Part shown: positions 9,537-19,590 of the stretch, piece by piece
Numbering within the stretch: the stretch's first letter is position 1
How the letters are laid out: the number at the start of each line of letters is the position of its first letter
NCBI GenBank assembly: GCA_029251085.1
Contig: JAQXDZ010000029.1
Span: forward strand, 27,814-91,813
Direction: 5' to 3'
Origin: Mariniblastus sp.
GTDB lineage: Bacteria > Planctomycetota > Planctomycetia > Pirellulales > Pirellulaceae
Length of the DNA stretch: 64,000 nt
Notes under the pieces: generated by a model
Told to the model about the DNA's origin: nothing
Database searches by the model: none
Seen by the model: the letters and a program-made list of their open reading frames with translations, nothing else
Program-made: the position numbers and the translations under genes

Positions 9537-11381
9537 TTAAGACCCCGACTTACCCTCTAAATGGAGCATCACCATTGCAATATCAGCAGGAGTAATGCCG
9601 CTAATTCGCTGCGCCTGGTCTAAACTCGCAGGTCGAAAACGCCCCAATTTTTCTTTGGCTTCGTTCCTTAAATGAGACAGCCCTTCGTAATCAAAGTGCT
9701 CAGGAATTTTCTTTTTCGCCAAACGCTTGTGCTTTTCAATCGTGGCTTGCTGCCGATTGACGTAACCAGAATATTTTATGTCATAAACCACTTGAAGTTG
9801 GACTTCTTCAGTCACATCGTTCAACGACGGCAAATGGCTTTCCAGTTCACTCCATTGCGTTTCCGTTCGCTTGAGCATTTTTTCCAGAGTGACACCTTCG
9901 ACCCGATGACTTTCGAGCAACTGTTTCACACGGACAATTTCAGCCTCTTTGATGTCCAGACGGTCAAATCGATCCGCGCCAACCAACCCCAATTGAAACG
10001 CGTCCCGCGTCAACCGACGATCAGCGTTATCCTGTCGAAGTAGCAAGCGGTACTCAGCGCGACTGGTAAACATTCGATACGGTTCGTCTACACTGCAGGT
10101 AACAAGATCATCAATCAACACTCCGATATAACCTTTATCCCGGTCAATTACCCAATCCGGTTTTCCTGCCAGTTTCAGCGCTGCATTGGCACCGGCCATC
10201 AACCCTTGGGCTCCCGCTTCCTCGTACCCAGTCGTCCCATTGATTTGTCCCGCAAAATAAAGCCCTGCGACGGTCTTGGTTTCCAAAGTCGGTCGCAATT
10301 GATCAGGCGGACAAAAATCGTATTCAACGGCATACCCGTATCGCATGATTTGTGCATTCTCAAGACCGGGAATTAGCTTGAACATCGCGTCCTGAACATC
10401 CCGCGGAAGGCTTGTCGAAACTCCATTGACGTAAATTTCGAGCGTATCTCGCCCTTCCGGTTCCAAAAACAGTTGATGTCGATCTTTGTCGGAAAATTTG
10501 ACAATCTTGTCTTCAATCGAAGGACAATAACGCGGGCCACTTCCTTGAATCTGACCACTGTACATTGGGGCGCGATGTAAGTTATCCCGAATTAGCTGAT
10601 GCACATTTTCGTTTGTAAATGTGATCCAACAGGGAATTTGTTCGACCTTAAAATTATCGGTCAAGAATGAAAATGGCTGAGGATCATCGTCGCCAGGCTG
10701 AATTTCCGCACGACTATAATCAATCGTTCTCCCGTTCAGCCTTGGCGGAGTCCCCGTCTTGAATCTCGCTAACTCGAACCCGAGCCGATTCAACGCCGCA
10801 CTAATTCCGGTCGTCGTTCCCTCTCCGGCACGCCCTCCCTTGGTCTTTGCCTCCCCGGTATGCATGAGCGCCGACAGAAATGTCCCCGTTGTCAGAATCA
10901 CCGCGGGAGCATGGTATTCCACATCTCCCAAAACCCGGACTCCGATCACGCGCTGACCATCATCGGCCCCCTCGATCTCTTCTGCCTCCGTCAGAATATC
11001 TAGCACGACCTCCTGCCGCAGTTCTAAATTCTCCTGATGTTCAATCGCAGCCTTAACCCAGTTTTGATAACCTTTTTTGTCTGCCTGCGAGCGGGGACTA
11101 TGCATCGCCGGTCCCTTTCGCATATTCAGCATCCGGAACTGAATTCCAGTCGCATCGATTGCTTGTCCCATCAGGCCACCCAAGGCATCAATCTCGCGAA
11201 CAAGGTGCCCTTTTGCCACGCCGCCGATAGCAGGATTACAGCTCAGTTGGCCGACGGTATCTAGATTTGTCGTAATCAATGCAACTCGTGCACCGAGTCT
11301 CGCCGCGGCCGCCGCCGCCTCAGTGCCCGCATGCCCCGCACCGACAACGATCACGTCATATTGATAGATGATTTTGTTCAT
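9537..11381 (-). CDS. mnmG: tRNA uridine-34 5-carboxymethylaminomethyl modification enzyme MnmG
   Basis: At 614 residues this is a full-length GidA/MnmG. The FAD-binding Rossmann motif is at the start ([20 protein letters not shown]), followed by the conserved [48 protein letters not shown] and [12 protein letters not shown] blocks. The C-terminal helical domain carries YSGYVNRQ and [10 protein letters not shown]. With MnmE it installs the cmnm5 group on U34 of several tRNAs in the cytoplasm, using FAD, NADH and methylene-THF. MnmE is not in this window. All expected motifs are intact. The start at ATG 11381 gives the usual MN-start five residues before the first beta strand. Confidence 0.97.
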   Translation of the reverse strand: MNKIIYQYDVIVVGAGHAGTEAAAAAARLGARVALITTNLDTVGQLSCNPAIGGVAKGHLVREIDALGGLMGQAIDATGIQFRMLNMRKGPAMHSPRSQADKKGYQNWVKAAIEHQENLELRQEVVLDILTEAEEIEGADDGQRVIGVRVLGDVEYHAPAVILTTGTFLSALMHTGEAKTKGGRAGEGTTTGISAALNRLGFELARFKTGTPPRLNGRTIDYSRAEIQPGDDDPQPFSFLTDNFKVEQIPCWITFTNENVHQLIRDNLHRAPMYSGQIQGSGPRYCPSIEDKIVKFSDKDRHQLFLEPEGRDTLEIYVNGVSTSLPRDVQDAMFKLIPGLENAQIMRYGYAVEYDFCPPDQLRPTLETKTVAGLYFAGQINGTTGYEEAGAQGLMAGANAALKLAGKPDWVIDRDKGYIGVLIDDLVTCSVDEPYRMFTSRAEYRLLLRQDNADRRLTRDAFQLGLVGADRFDRLDIKEAEIVRVKQLLESHRVEGVTLEKMLKRTETQWSELESHLPSLNDVTEEVQLQVVYDIKYSGYVNRQQATIEKHKRLAKKKIPEHFDYEGLSHLRNEAKEKLGRFRPASLDQAQRISGITPADIAMVMLHLEGKSGS

Positions 11382-11505
11382 GCAATTTCCCGAACTTTGA
11401 TGATCCTCTCATCATATTTGATCGAGAGCTGACCCATACCCCAAATCGAAACCGCTGAAGGTTTTTTAGAGGGCTAAATTACCCCGAATACCTCCCGAGG
11501 ATTGC

Positions 11506-13107
11506 TTAAGAGCTACATGAAAGCATGGAACATCCCACCCGATTGCGTGCCCATTCTGGCCGTTTTTCAGCGAATGCCTCTTTTCCGTCCTGCTCTACAT
11601 AGGGATTTCGAAGCACCTCTAAAAGCTCGCCAATCATCGAATGATCCCCCTTTTCCGACCGATCAATCGCGAGTTGGGCCAGATAATTCCGGAGCACATA
11701 TTTTGGATTCACGCGGTTCATCCTCGCCTTCCGCTCCTCATTAGAAAGTCCATCCACCCGAAGGCGACACTGGTAGTCTCTCACCCAATTCAAAACCCGC
11801 GTTCGAATTTCACCCACTAATAATGCCGGCGAATAGTATGCCTCACTGAGAATACTAATAATTTTTTCTTCTGATTGCTCGTCGATGCCGATCTCGGCAA
11901 GACTGCGAAAGAAGATCGTCATATCAGTCTCAAGCAATATCAAGATCTCAAACAACTCTGTTTTGAGTCCCTCATCAGTGGCCGCCGAATATCTGAGCAA
12001 GCCCAACTTCTCTGCAATCATCTGACTTGAACCTGATTCAATCCTATCGAGATAAATCTCAAGGCCACGTTGCAGAGATTCTACGTCATTGACCAATGGC
12101 ATAATTGCATTGCCCAGTTGATACAAATTCCAATGAGCAACGAGAGGTTGATTCCCAAACCGATACCTCTTTCCCGCAGCATCAGTTGTGTTAGGAGTCC
12201 AACCCGGGTTGTAATCCTCCAACCAACCGTAAGGGCCATAATCAATCGTGAGTCCGAGAATCGACATATTATCCGTATTCATTACACCGTGGACAAAACC
12301 GACTCTCATCCAATGAATGACCATCTCAGCAGTACGTTCACAGACCTCTTCAAACCAGGCCGAATACTTCTCCGGCTGATCAGAATGTAAATGTGGAAAA
12401 GCATCCTCGATGGTAAAATCACACAAACGTCTCAAGTTCTCGACATCATCCCGCGCCGCAAAAATTTGGAAATTCCCAAATCGAATAAAAGAGGGAGCGA
12501 CCCGACAAACGACAGCTCCCGCTTCGTATTTTGGATTCCCGTCATACAGCATGTCACGCATCACCTGCTCACCGGTTAAAACCAACGACAGCGCACGGGT
12601 CGTCGGAACCCCCAGATGGTACATTGCCTCGCTGCATAAGAATTCTCGAATTGAAGATCGGAGCACCGCTAGTCCATCAGCCGTTCGGGAGTACGGGGTT
12701 GGCCCGGCACCTTTCAATTGCAATGCCCATTGCTCGCCCGCTCCATTGACGACCTCGCCCAAATTAATGGCTCGCCCGTCCCCCAGTTGTCCCGCCCAGT
12801 TGCCAAACTGGTGCCCGCCGTAGCACATTGCGTACGGGTCCATCCCCTCGAGCAAACGGTTCCCACCGAAAATTTGAGGAAATTCTGCCGACTCAAACTC
12901 CTTCGGATTCAAATCGAGCAACTCTCCCACTTCTGGCGCATACGCAATCAAAGTTGGCTTGATGACTGGCGTTGGTAAAACCCTTGAATAACACGCACCC
13001 ACGACCTGCCGCCGTCCGTTACTCAAGTCAGGATCAGCAGGTAACTCATCTACGAACCGATTATCAAATTCCAATTCGTTCAAACGTCGCTTAAGATTCT
13101 CAGTCAT
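11506..13107 (-). CDS. selO: SelO/YdiU-family protein AMPylase (pseudokinase fold)
   Basis: The 533-residue product carries the family hallmarks: YSRVLPTPV near the N-terminus, YGGHQFGNWAGQLGDGRAI, QLKGAGPTPYSRTADG, RSSIREFLCSEAMYHLGVPTTRAL, and FVHGVMNTDNMSILGLTIDYGPYGW, which holds the D(x)N metal-binding residues. SelO proteins bind ATP in a flipped orientation and transfer AMP to Ser/Thr/Tyr of target proteins; roles in redox homeostasis are described for the family. The C-terminus ends SCSS, where vertebrate SelO carries selenocysteine in place of this penultimate-region Cys, so the redox-active terminal position is kept as cysteine here. Length is slightly longer than E. coli YdiU. It appears monocistronic. 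Confidence 0.95.
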   Translation of the reverse strand: MTENLKRRLNELEFDNRFVDELPADPDLSNGRRQVVGACYSRVLPTPVIKPTLIAYAPEVGELLDLNPKEFESAEFPQIFGGNRLLEGMDPYAMCYGGHQFGNWAGQLGDGRAINLGEVVNGAGEQWALQLKGAGPTPYSRTADGLAVLRSSIREFLCSEAMYHLGVPTTRALSLVLTGEQVMRDMLYDGNPKYEAGAVVCRVAPSFIRFGNFQIFAARDDVENLRRLCDFTIEDAFPHLHSDQPEKYSAWFEEVCERTAEMVIHWMRVGFVHGVMNTDNMSILGLTIDYGPYGWLEDYNPGWTPNTTDAAGKRYRFGNQPLVAHWNLYQLGNAIMPLVNDVESLQRGLEIYLDRIESGSSQMIAEKLGLLRYSAATDEGLKTELFEILILLETDMTIFFRSLAEIGIDEQSEEKIISILSEAYYSPALLVGEIRTRVLNWVRDYQCRLRVDGLSNEERKARMNRVNPKYVLRNYLAQLAIDRSEKGDHSMIGELLEVLRNPYVEQDGKEAFAEKRPEWARNRVGCSMLSCSS

Positions 13108-13152
13108 AACCCTATTTCATAACCAGCATTAAAAAATTTTCAGGAAGTGAAT

Positions 13153-15057
13153 TCATTTCTCCGAATCAGGAGACTCACCCATCTCATTAAGCAACACCTT
13201 CAAACCAACGAGGTTGGCACCAAGGCTTTCTTTGGCATCGACGTCCGCACGATGGCCAATAATTCCAATCGGCCCATCGTACCCAGCCTTAATCACCTCA
13301 CGAATCATTTCCGCCTCGTGCAGTCCTTTCCCGATGGGCAAAATCTGATTGGCGTGTGTCTTGCGATTAACGGTTTCAGGATTCGCCATGCCATTTAAAT
13401 TAAGACACAAGAGAAACGGCTGAAGCGTGGCAAACACATTCGAAAAATCAGCGATATCCTCATGACCATGATGAAAACTGTAAACAATCCCGACATTCGT
13501 TAGCCCGTGTTGATTGCGAAGACATTCACACACTGCCACCAAATTCCCAGGCTTTCCGGCCCAACCACCGTGGCTGTAGATTCCAAATTTCAAACCAAGT
13601 TGCTTGGCTCTCTGCGCTTTTGGCAAAAACTGATTGACCACAAAGAGCGTTTTGTCTTCCTCAGTACCCTCCGGCAATTTCCCGCGAAACATGTCCCAAA
13701 TCTGCGGCTGAATTTGATACTTTTGAATGAGTGGAGCCATCGATTCGTGCCAGTTCCAAAACGCAAAATACTCCAGTCCATTTTTTTTGTACTCAATTAT
13801 CTCCTGCTCGAACTCGGGAATATGTCTCTCTCGCCAATCGTAGGCTACGCGGGTGAAACCTAAATCGCGAACCATCTCCGCTCGGTCACCCGGGCCTCGA
13901 TTCTTGGCATCAAACGGGACAATACACCAGGCAACTAAGTTTTCGGTGCGAAAATTCCGGTACTCCTCTAGAGAGTCCGTGAGTTCATTCTTTTTGTCTG
14001 CTAAGTCCAGCAAGGCCTGCGCAAATGCACCTCCGATTCGGTTGTAACATTTCACACTGCCAAGGTAATGATATGGCCGATCAGAGCCAATTCGTTTCCA
14101 CTCATCTAAATTCTCTTTCCATCCTTTAGTAAACACGGCATCCGCCTCGACATCCCAATACTGATCAGTCTGTACAACCGCCACATTTCCTTTGAATTCA
14201 TCCATCGAACCAACAGCGGCTTGATTCCGCTTGAACTCGATTTTCTTTTCATTGACTCTTTTCCCTTGAACGCCACCAACGCCCAGCACACCGACCACAA
14301 AGGGCAACTGGGGACGCCCTAAGTCTTTCCTGACATCTCGAATAAAGTGAGCCATATTTTCGGGATAGGCCGCCACAAAATCCGGCTTCATCAGATCGTT
14401 CCACCCCTGAAACCACACAAAACCAGCGATTTCATATCCTGCTTCCGTGTCGTAACGAGGAACAAAATCTCCGATATTCGCAAGCGTCTCCTGAACTTCC
14501 TTAAGCATTTCACGATAGTAAAAACCGTAGGAATCCCTGACGTCCTCCAAGGTCGTCTCCGGTTTGCGTTTTCGCTCTTTCACTAACTGCGAATTCAAAA
14601 CGTCGCTATTGGGCAAGCCGGCACTGGGTGGCCGGAAATCGCGAAACAACGACTTTCCACCCCACGCCGTTTTAATCAGCAACACTGGCTCGTCGAATCG
14701 TTCTCCCATTGAAAAACCAAACTGCAATTCGGGACCAATCCGATTGGGACTCCCAAAGCCAGCGGTCAACTTGCCATTTCGTTCAAGAAATTTGACATGC
14801 ACATCTTCACGCACAATCAGTTCACCATCTTTATGCAAATGAGCAAACAAATCTCTCGTCTCGGGCTGCATCATTTGATGCTGAAGCAACGCAACCGCGG
14901 CCTTGCCCTCCATATTGGATTGACCAGCGAGAATAAAAACCTTCACCGGTTTTGTTTTGCCAGAATCGCTCAGTCCCTGTGGCTGAGCAGCCACATGATC
15001 AACAAAAACGGCAGCTATCGCAAAAAGCAACAGTTGATAAATGGATCGTTTGATCAC
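13153..15057 (-). CDS. Exported SASA-type SGNH esterase fused to a TIM-barrel (sugar isomerase-like) domain
   Basis: I place the start at GTG 15057, which opens a signal peptide (IKRSIYQLLLFAIAAVF...AAQ). The open frame extends to 15234, but the extra 59 residues would bury that signal. Residues about 35-330 are a sialate O-acetylesterase-like SGNH domain: block I VFILAGQSNMEG holds the nucleophilic Ser, and later AGFVWFQGWNDL and GVLGVGG follow. The C-terminal part (about 400-630) resembles xylose-isomerase-like TIM barrels: KQLGLKFGIYSHGGWAG, GIVYSFHHGHEDI, LCLNLNGM and GYDGPIGIIGH. Family knowledge suggests deacetylation of a carbohydrate by the first module; the barrel's role is open. It lies in the same direction as selO, 45 bp upstream of it. 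Confidence 0.83.
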   Translation of the reverse strand: MIKRSIYQLLLFAIAAVFVDHVAAQPQGLSDSGKTKPVKVFILAGQSNMEGKAAVALLQHQMMQPETRDLFAHLHKDGELIVREDVHVKFLERNGKLTAGFGSPNRIGPELQFGFSMGERFDEPVLLIKTAWGGKSLFRDFRPPSAGLPNSDVLNSQLVKERKRKPETTLEDVRDSYGFYYREMLKEVQETLANIGDFVPRYDTEAGYEIAGFVWFQGWNDLMKPDFVAAYPENMAHFIRDVRKDLGRPQLPFVVGVLGVGGVQGKRVNEKKIEFKRNQAAVGSMDEFKGNVAVVQTDQYWDVEADAVFTKGWKENLDEWKRIGSDRPYHYLGSVKCYNRIGGAFAQALLDLADKKNELTDSLEEYRNFRTENLVAWCIVPFDAKNRGPGDRAEMVRDLGFTRVAYDWRERHIPEFEQEIIEYKKNGLEYFAFWNWHESMAPLIQKYQIQPQIWDMFRGKLPEGTEEDKTLFVVNQFLPKAQRAKQLGLKFGIYSHGGWAGKPGNLVAVCECLRNQHGLTNVGIVYSFHHGHEDIADFSNVFATLQPFLLCLNLNGMANPETVNRKTHANQILPIGKGLHEAEMIREVIKAGYDGPIGIIGHRADVDAKESLGANLVGLKVLLNEMGESPDSEK

Positions 15058-15314
15058 GTGAAAATCCTTTTTACTAAGGTGCAAAACATTGACTGGAATA
15101 ATTAGAATTAGAACTCGAAAACCGAGGATCTCTGAACGAAATTTGCGTTCCAGTTCAGACTTCCGCATTGTAACATTTCGACAACGGGACACACGCACAA
15201 TTAAGCTAAACGGCGGCACGCATCTTAAAATCAAAACGCACTCAAGGGAGAGGGCGTCTTAACTGGCAAAGAATTTCCAGATGAGTTAACGGGCAAATAC
15301 GCCACTCGGAATCG

Positions 15315-16358
15315 CTAAAACCCGATTGATTTCTCAGCTACCTTGACTTGTTTTTTAAACGCCACAGATAGATTGCCAAGAATATCGGTGGCTAACATTG
15401 ACGTTTGCCCGACTGACTCAGCTGCCGCGTCTCCGGCGATTCCGTGTAAAAACACACCCGTCACCGCGGCGTCCAGAGCGGGCATACCCTGACCAAGCAA
15501 CGCCGCAATCACGCCAGTGAGCACGTCTCCCGAACCAGCCGTCGCCATCCCAGGGTTCCCAGATTCGTTATGGTAATCCAGTTCACCATTGGTGACGTAA
15601 GTCCGATTCCCTTTGAGAACGATTACCATCGAGGCGTCAGCCGCCATTTGCTTTGCTCGACTCTCAAGCTCCTGTCGGTCAGTGGAACTTGTTCCGGCGA
15701 GCTTTCGAAACTCTCCCGGATGAGGAGTCAAAACCCGCAGGCCGGCATGCAACTCTAATTTAGCACTTGTTTCCGCAAGTGCATTTAATCCATCTGCATC
15801 CACTACCATCGGCTGTTCTGCGTCACGGTAGATTTCAGATACCCATTGATCAAGATCGCTCGACCGCCCCATCCCAGGGCCGATGGCAATCGCATCTGCC
15901 CATTGATGATGACCTAAAATATCAAGATCGCCGCTGGATCCGATTTGCCCATTGATTGACTCCACCGCAACAGTCATTACACAGGGACTCCATCCCGCAA
16001 CGACGGTTTGAATTTCACGAGGGACCATCGCCCGGACTAACCCCGCACCTGACCTCAATGCTGCCATACTGGTCAAACCAATCGCACCTGCCATCCCGGT
16101 CGAGCCGCCGATTGCCAGGACACGTCCAAAACTCCCTTTATGAGAATCAACTCCTCGCGGTGAAATCTTTGAAGGCTTCACTTCTGTTTGCGTGACTTGC
16201 CCAGCACTCTCCGAGGCAACTTTCTTTGAGCCAACCGCCGCCTCGTTAGGCTTCCTCGCCGGTTGGTCATGAATCACCAAATCAGTGAACTCCTTGAGAC
16301 TGATCCTTCCGGCTCGAAATTGCTTGGCGGCTTGTTGAAACTGGTGAGAATTGATCAT
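15315..16358 (-). CDS. nnrD: ADP/ATP-dependent NAD(P)H-hydrate dehydratase with extra N-terminal segment
   Basis: From about residue 70 this is a ribokinase-fold NnrD/YjeF C-terminal domain: HKGSFGRVLAIGGSTGMAGA, GAGLVRAMVP, IAIGPGMGRSSDLD, VVDADGLNALAE, LTPHPGEFRKL, VIVLKGNRTYV and the catalytic GNPGMATAGSGDVLTGVIA. The enzyme repairs damaged hydrated NADH/NADPH in the cytosol. The NnrE epimerase half often fused to it is absent. Instead, the first 70 residues hold a short helical stretch (HQFQQAAKQFRAGRISLKEF) and a low-complexity linker. The start ATG at 16358 is the only good candidate. It is divergent from argG, with about 170 bp between them for both promoters. Confidence 0.93.
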   Translation of the reverse strand: MINSHQFQQAAKQFRAGRISLKEFTDLVIHDQPARKPNEAAVGSKKVASESAGQVTQTEVKPSKISPRGVDSHKGSFGRVLAIGGSTGMAGAIGLTSMAALRSGAGLVRAMVPREIQTVVAGWSPCVMTVAVESINGQIGSSGDLDILGHHQWADAIAIGPGMGRSSDLDQWVSEIYRDAEQPMVVDADGLNALAETSAKLELHAGLRVLTPHPGEFRKLAGTSSTDRQELESRAKQMAADASMVIVLKGNRTYVTNGELDYHNESGNPGMATAGSGDVLTGVIAALLGQGMPALDAAVTGVFLHGIAGDAAAESVGQTSMLATDILGNLSVAFKKQVKVAEKSIGF

Positions 16359-16526
16359 AGAAAATATCCAGCAAAAGAACGAAAAACCGAAGGACGGAAA
16401 CCTAAATAAATAGGCTTATCCATGATGTTACAAATCGTTTGTTTGAACTACAATCGTGGTTTTTAAATCTTTAACATTCGTCGTGTCCCGTTTTAAGGTG
16501 CCGCGACTAAGCCCACGGTAAAAAAG

Positions 16527-17741
16527 ATGAAAAGTTGCGTTGTTGCTTATTCAGGTGGATTGGACACATCAGTGATTCTTGGTTGGCTCATGGATCAAGG
16601 GTATGAGTGCCATGCGGTTTATGTTGATTTGGGGCAACCCTGTGAAGATCGAGCCGAGATTCTGAAAAAAGCAGAGGACGCCGGAGCCAAATCGGCTCGC
16701 ATCGTTGACGCCCGCGAAGAACTATGCCGCGATTTCGCCTTCCCAGTGCTTGCCTGGCAGGCTAAGTACGAAGGCCCGTACTTACTCGGAACCTCGATCG
16801 CGCGTCCATTAATCTCAAAGGTTTGCCTTCAGGTCGCCCGCGAAGTCGGAGCAACCGCTTATGCCCACGGCGCTACGGGAAAAGGAAACGACCAGTGCCG
16901 ATTCCAACTGGCTGCCGAAGCACTTGACGCTAACATCGAAGTAATTGCCCCTTGGAGAATGCAGAAATTCCGAGATTCTTTTCCAGGAAGAACTGAATTA
17001 ATTGCCTACTGCGAAGAGAAGAATATCCCGGTCAAAGCCTCCACGGCCAAACCCTACAGCAGCGACGAAAACTGCCTTCACATCAGCTACGAAGCCGGCA
17101 AGCTCGAAGATCTGGATGTGAACGGCGTCGAGGTAGTTGATTTCGGTATGGGAGTCTCTCCCGCAGAAGCACCCGATAAAAAAGAAACGGTCACCATCAC
17201 TTTTGAATCTGGTGTACCGGTCACAGTCAACGGAGAAAAATTGTCAGCTCTCGAAATCGTCGAGACCTTAAATGACATTGGCGGGCGAAATGGAATCGGT
17301 CGAATCGATATGGTTGAAAATCGATTTGTTGGAATGAAGAGTAGGGGAGTCTACGAATCTCCGGGGATGACCGTCCTTTACGACGCACATCGGTATATTG
17401 AGCAACTTGCAATGGATCGCGATCTAATGCACCTCCGCGATCGACTTGCCCCAGAAGTAGCCGAAATGGTTTATTACGGATTCTGGTACTGCCCAAAATT
17501 CGACTCACTGCTCGCGTTCAACAAAGAGGCTCAAAAACCGGTCACCGGAAGCGTTACTCTTGACTTATATAAAGGCAACATTTCAGTCGCAGATCGCTCG
17601 AGCCCCAACAGTTTATACGACGACCAAATTGCGACTATGGAAGGCGGCGGTTCTTACAATCAGGATGACGCCGAAGGCTTTTTGAGAATCCAAGGTCTTC
17701 CAGGACGCGTTCAGGCGAACGTTTTGCCCCGAAAGTACTAA
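16527..17741 (+). CDS. argG: Argininosuccinate synthase
   Basis: The 404-residue product has the N-type ATP pyrophosphatase P-loop CVVAYSGGLDTSVI at residues 4-17, then LGTSIARPLISK, AHGATGKGNDQCRFQ, and WRMQKFRDSFPGRTELIAYCEE, all diagnostic of ArgG. It joins citrulline and aspartate using ATP, the penultimate step of arginine biosynthesis in the cytoplasm. Length and motif order match the family. Other arginine genes are not in the window, so argG appears to be scattered rather than in an operon. The gene is monocistronic, with a 91-bp gap before the following permease gene. Confidence 0.98.
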   Translation: MKSCVVAYSGGLDTSVILGWLMDQGYECHAVYVDLGQPCEDRAEILKKAEDAGAKSARIVDAREELCRDFAFPVLAWQAKYEGPYLLGTSIARPLISKVCLQVAREVGATAYAHGATGKGNDQCRFQLAAEALDANIEVIAPWRMQKFRDSFPGRTELIAYCEEKNIPVKASTAKPYSSDENCLHISYEAGKLEDLDVNGVEVVDFGMGVSPAEAPDKKETVTITFESGVPVTVNGEKLSALEIVETLNDIGGRNGIGRIDMVENRFVGMKSRGVYESPGMTVLYDAHRYIEQLAMDRDLMHLRDRLAPEVAEMVYYGFWYCPKFDSLLAFNKEAQKPVTGSVTLDLYKGNISVADRSSPNSLYDDQIATMEGGGSYNQDDAEGFLRIQGLPGRVQANVLPRKY

Positions 17742-17832
17742 GACAGCACTCATTGCCTGTCCCGAGGGATGCGAAATCAGTCACAAATCCCTACAATGGA
17801 CATGAATACCACCGCAACTCGATGGAACAACG

Positions 17833-19527
17833 ATGTATCTCTTAGAGAACCCAGTACTCCAGCGGGAACTACTCGTTAATTTACGTACTTCTCGTTCCTT
17901 TGTTTTACTATTAGTCTATCAGGCCATCTTAGCGGCTGTCGTTTATTTCGCATGGCCGCAAGATGGCGTGGCTTTAGACTTGACCGGTAGCGCGGGTTCC
18001 ACGAGTAATTTAGTCGATCTCTTTTTTCTCGGGCAATACATTCTTGCAGCCTTGATGGCGCCCAGTTTTGCCGCCGGCGCAATCGCTGGGGAAAAAGAGC
18101 GGGGCACCTACGAAATGCTTTTGGCTAGTCCTATTCGGCCTGAAGCGGTGGTCATGGGAAAACTGGTTGCTGCTCTAACTCACTTGGCAATTCTAATTTT
18201 TGCCACACTCCCAATCGTGATGCTCTGCCTACCCCTTGGCGGTGTTTCGATTTATGAAGTTCTGGCAGCCTATTTAGTTTTGATCTCAAGCGTTATTTGC
18301 TTTGGAATGATCAGTGTGGCCTGCGGGAGTTTCTTCCCCCGAACCAGTTCTGCTTTGGTTGTTTCATACATCATTATTTTGCCGATCGCAATTGCCGTCG
18401 TATTGTATTGGTACTCCCTCCGGCAATTTGGTGAAACAAGGATCGAAATTGCGCTCACCGTCGTCCCGGGACTTTCGGCTACCCTCACTATTTACTTATT
18501 TTTCATTTGCTGTGGGCGGATGCTGTACCCTCCTGATTTTGGTAGTGAAGGCAAGGAGGTAATTGATCTCGAAGAGGAATCTGAAAAAGCCGTGGGGCTT
18601 GTTATCCAACGAGATCAGTTTCCGGATCGACTTTTCGCTCCACCCAAACGCGAAACATTGATGGAGGATGGAACCAACCCTGTCTACGACAAGGAAATGC
18701 GGAGCGAAATTTTTGGGCAAGGCACACTGATGCTTCGCCTGGCAATTCAAATCAGCATGGTGCTCGCGATTCCGCTAATGGCAGTCTGCCTTTATATTTT
18801 CCGACCTCTTGCCCCGTGGTACATTGCCTACGTGGTCTTATTTAATATTTTGATCGGCCCCGTTTTTTCTGCGGGAAGCGTCACCAGTGAACGCGAACGA
18901 CAAACCCTTGACCTGTTACTGACAACGGTCATCACACCGTGGCAGTTGCTTTGGGGAAAACTTGTATCAGGCCTGAGAGTCTCCAGTGTTTTGTCATCGT
19001 TTTTACTTTGGCCCGTATTTTTGGCAACGATAATGGTGCAAGACTATTGGTCAAATATTCCAAGCATCATTTGCTATGTAATTATTTTTTCTCTCAGTTG
19101 CTTAACGACTGCCATCGTGGCTTTGTTCTGCTCGACCATTTTCACCAAAACATCGACCAGTTTAATCGCAACCTATTTCATCATCTTAACGCTTTACTTA
19201 TCGCCTTTGGCATTTAGTTTTTTCGGCAATACCTACTTCCCCGATTCCGCCGGAACCGACATCGTCAATGCAGTTACCGTCTCAAGTCCGTTCGCCGCGG
19301 CGTTCAACGTCCCGCTTTATGTTGAAAGCGATGCCAGCGATGATCCCACCAATTGGACCAGAAATTCTCGGTGGACCAGCGAAGACAGTGTTCTAGGGTA
19401 CCGCCTTAACGATCTGCGTCATTTCATTGGCTATTGCACATTTACCATTTGTCTCGATCTCCTGCTTTTCATAGGCATGCTTCGAATGTTTAACTCGAGG
19501 TGGCGAGTCTCATCTCAAACGAGCTAA
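17833..19527 (+). CDS. ABC-2-type transporter permease (two fused halves)
   Basis: At 564 residues and about 12 hydrophobic segments, this protein looks like two permease units in tandem. Each opens with an amphipathic NPVL/NPVYDKE-type stretch and carries an AGAIAGEKERGTYEMLLASP / AGSVTSERERQTLDLLLTTV motif (near residues 76-98 and 350-375). That duplicated (E/R)ER-T-(E/D)-LLL motif marks ABC-2 permeases of the NatB/YhaP-like type, usually involved in export. No ATPase gene adjoins it in this window, so its partner must be encoded elsewhere or shared. The substrate is unknown. Between the halves lies a hydrophilic, acidic loop at about 240-290. Confidence 0.85.
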   Translation: MYLLENPVLQRELLVNLRTSRSFVLLLVYQAILAAVVYFAWPQDGVALDLTGSAGSTSNLVDLFFLGQYILAALMAPSFAAGAIAGEKERGTYEMLLASPIRPEAVVMGKLVAALTHLAILIFATLPIVMLCLPLGGVSIYEVLAAYLVLISSVICFGMISVACGSFFPRTSSALVVSYIIILPIAIAVVLYWYSLRQFGETRIEIALTVVPGLSATLTIYLFFICCGRMLYPPDFGSEGKEVIDLEEESEKAVGLVIQRDQFPDRLFAPPKRETLMEDGTNPVYDKEMRSEIFGQGTLMLRLAIQISMVLAIPLMAVCLYIFRPLAPWYIAYVVLFNILIGPVFSAGSVTSERERQTLDLLLTTVITPWQLLWGKLVSGLRVSSVLSSFLLWPVFLATIMVQDYWSNIPSIICYVIIFSLSCLTTAIVALFCSTIFTKTSTSLIATYFIILTLYLSPLAFSFFGNTYFPDSAGTDIVNAVTVSSPFAAAFNVPLYVESDASDDPTNWTRNSRWTSEDSVLGYRLNDLRHFIGYCTFTICLDLLLFIGMLRMFNSRWRVSSQTS

Positions 19528-19590
19528 TGTCCAACCATTCCCAGACTTCTATAACCCAGACCTCTCTCTATAACCCAGAAATAGAAAACC

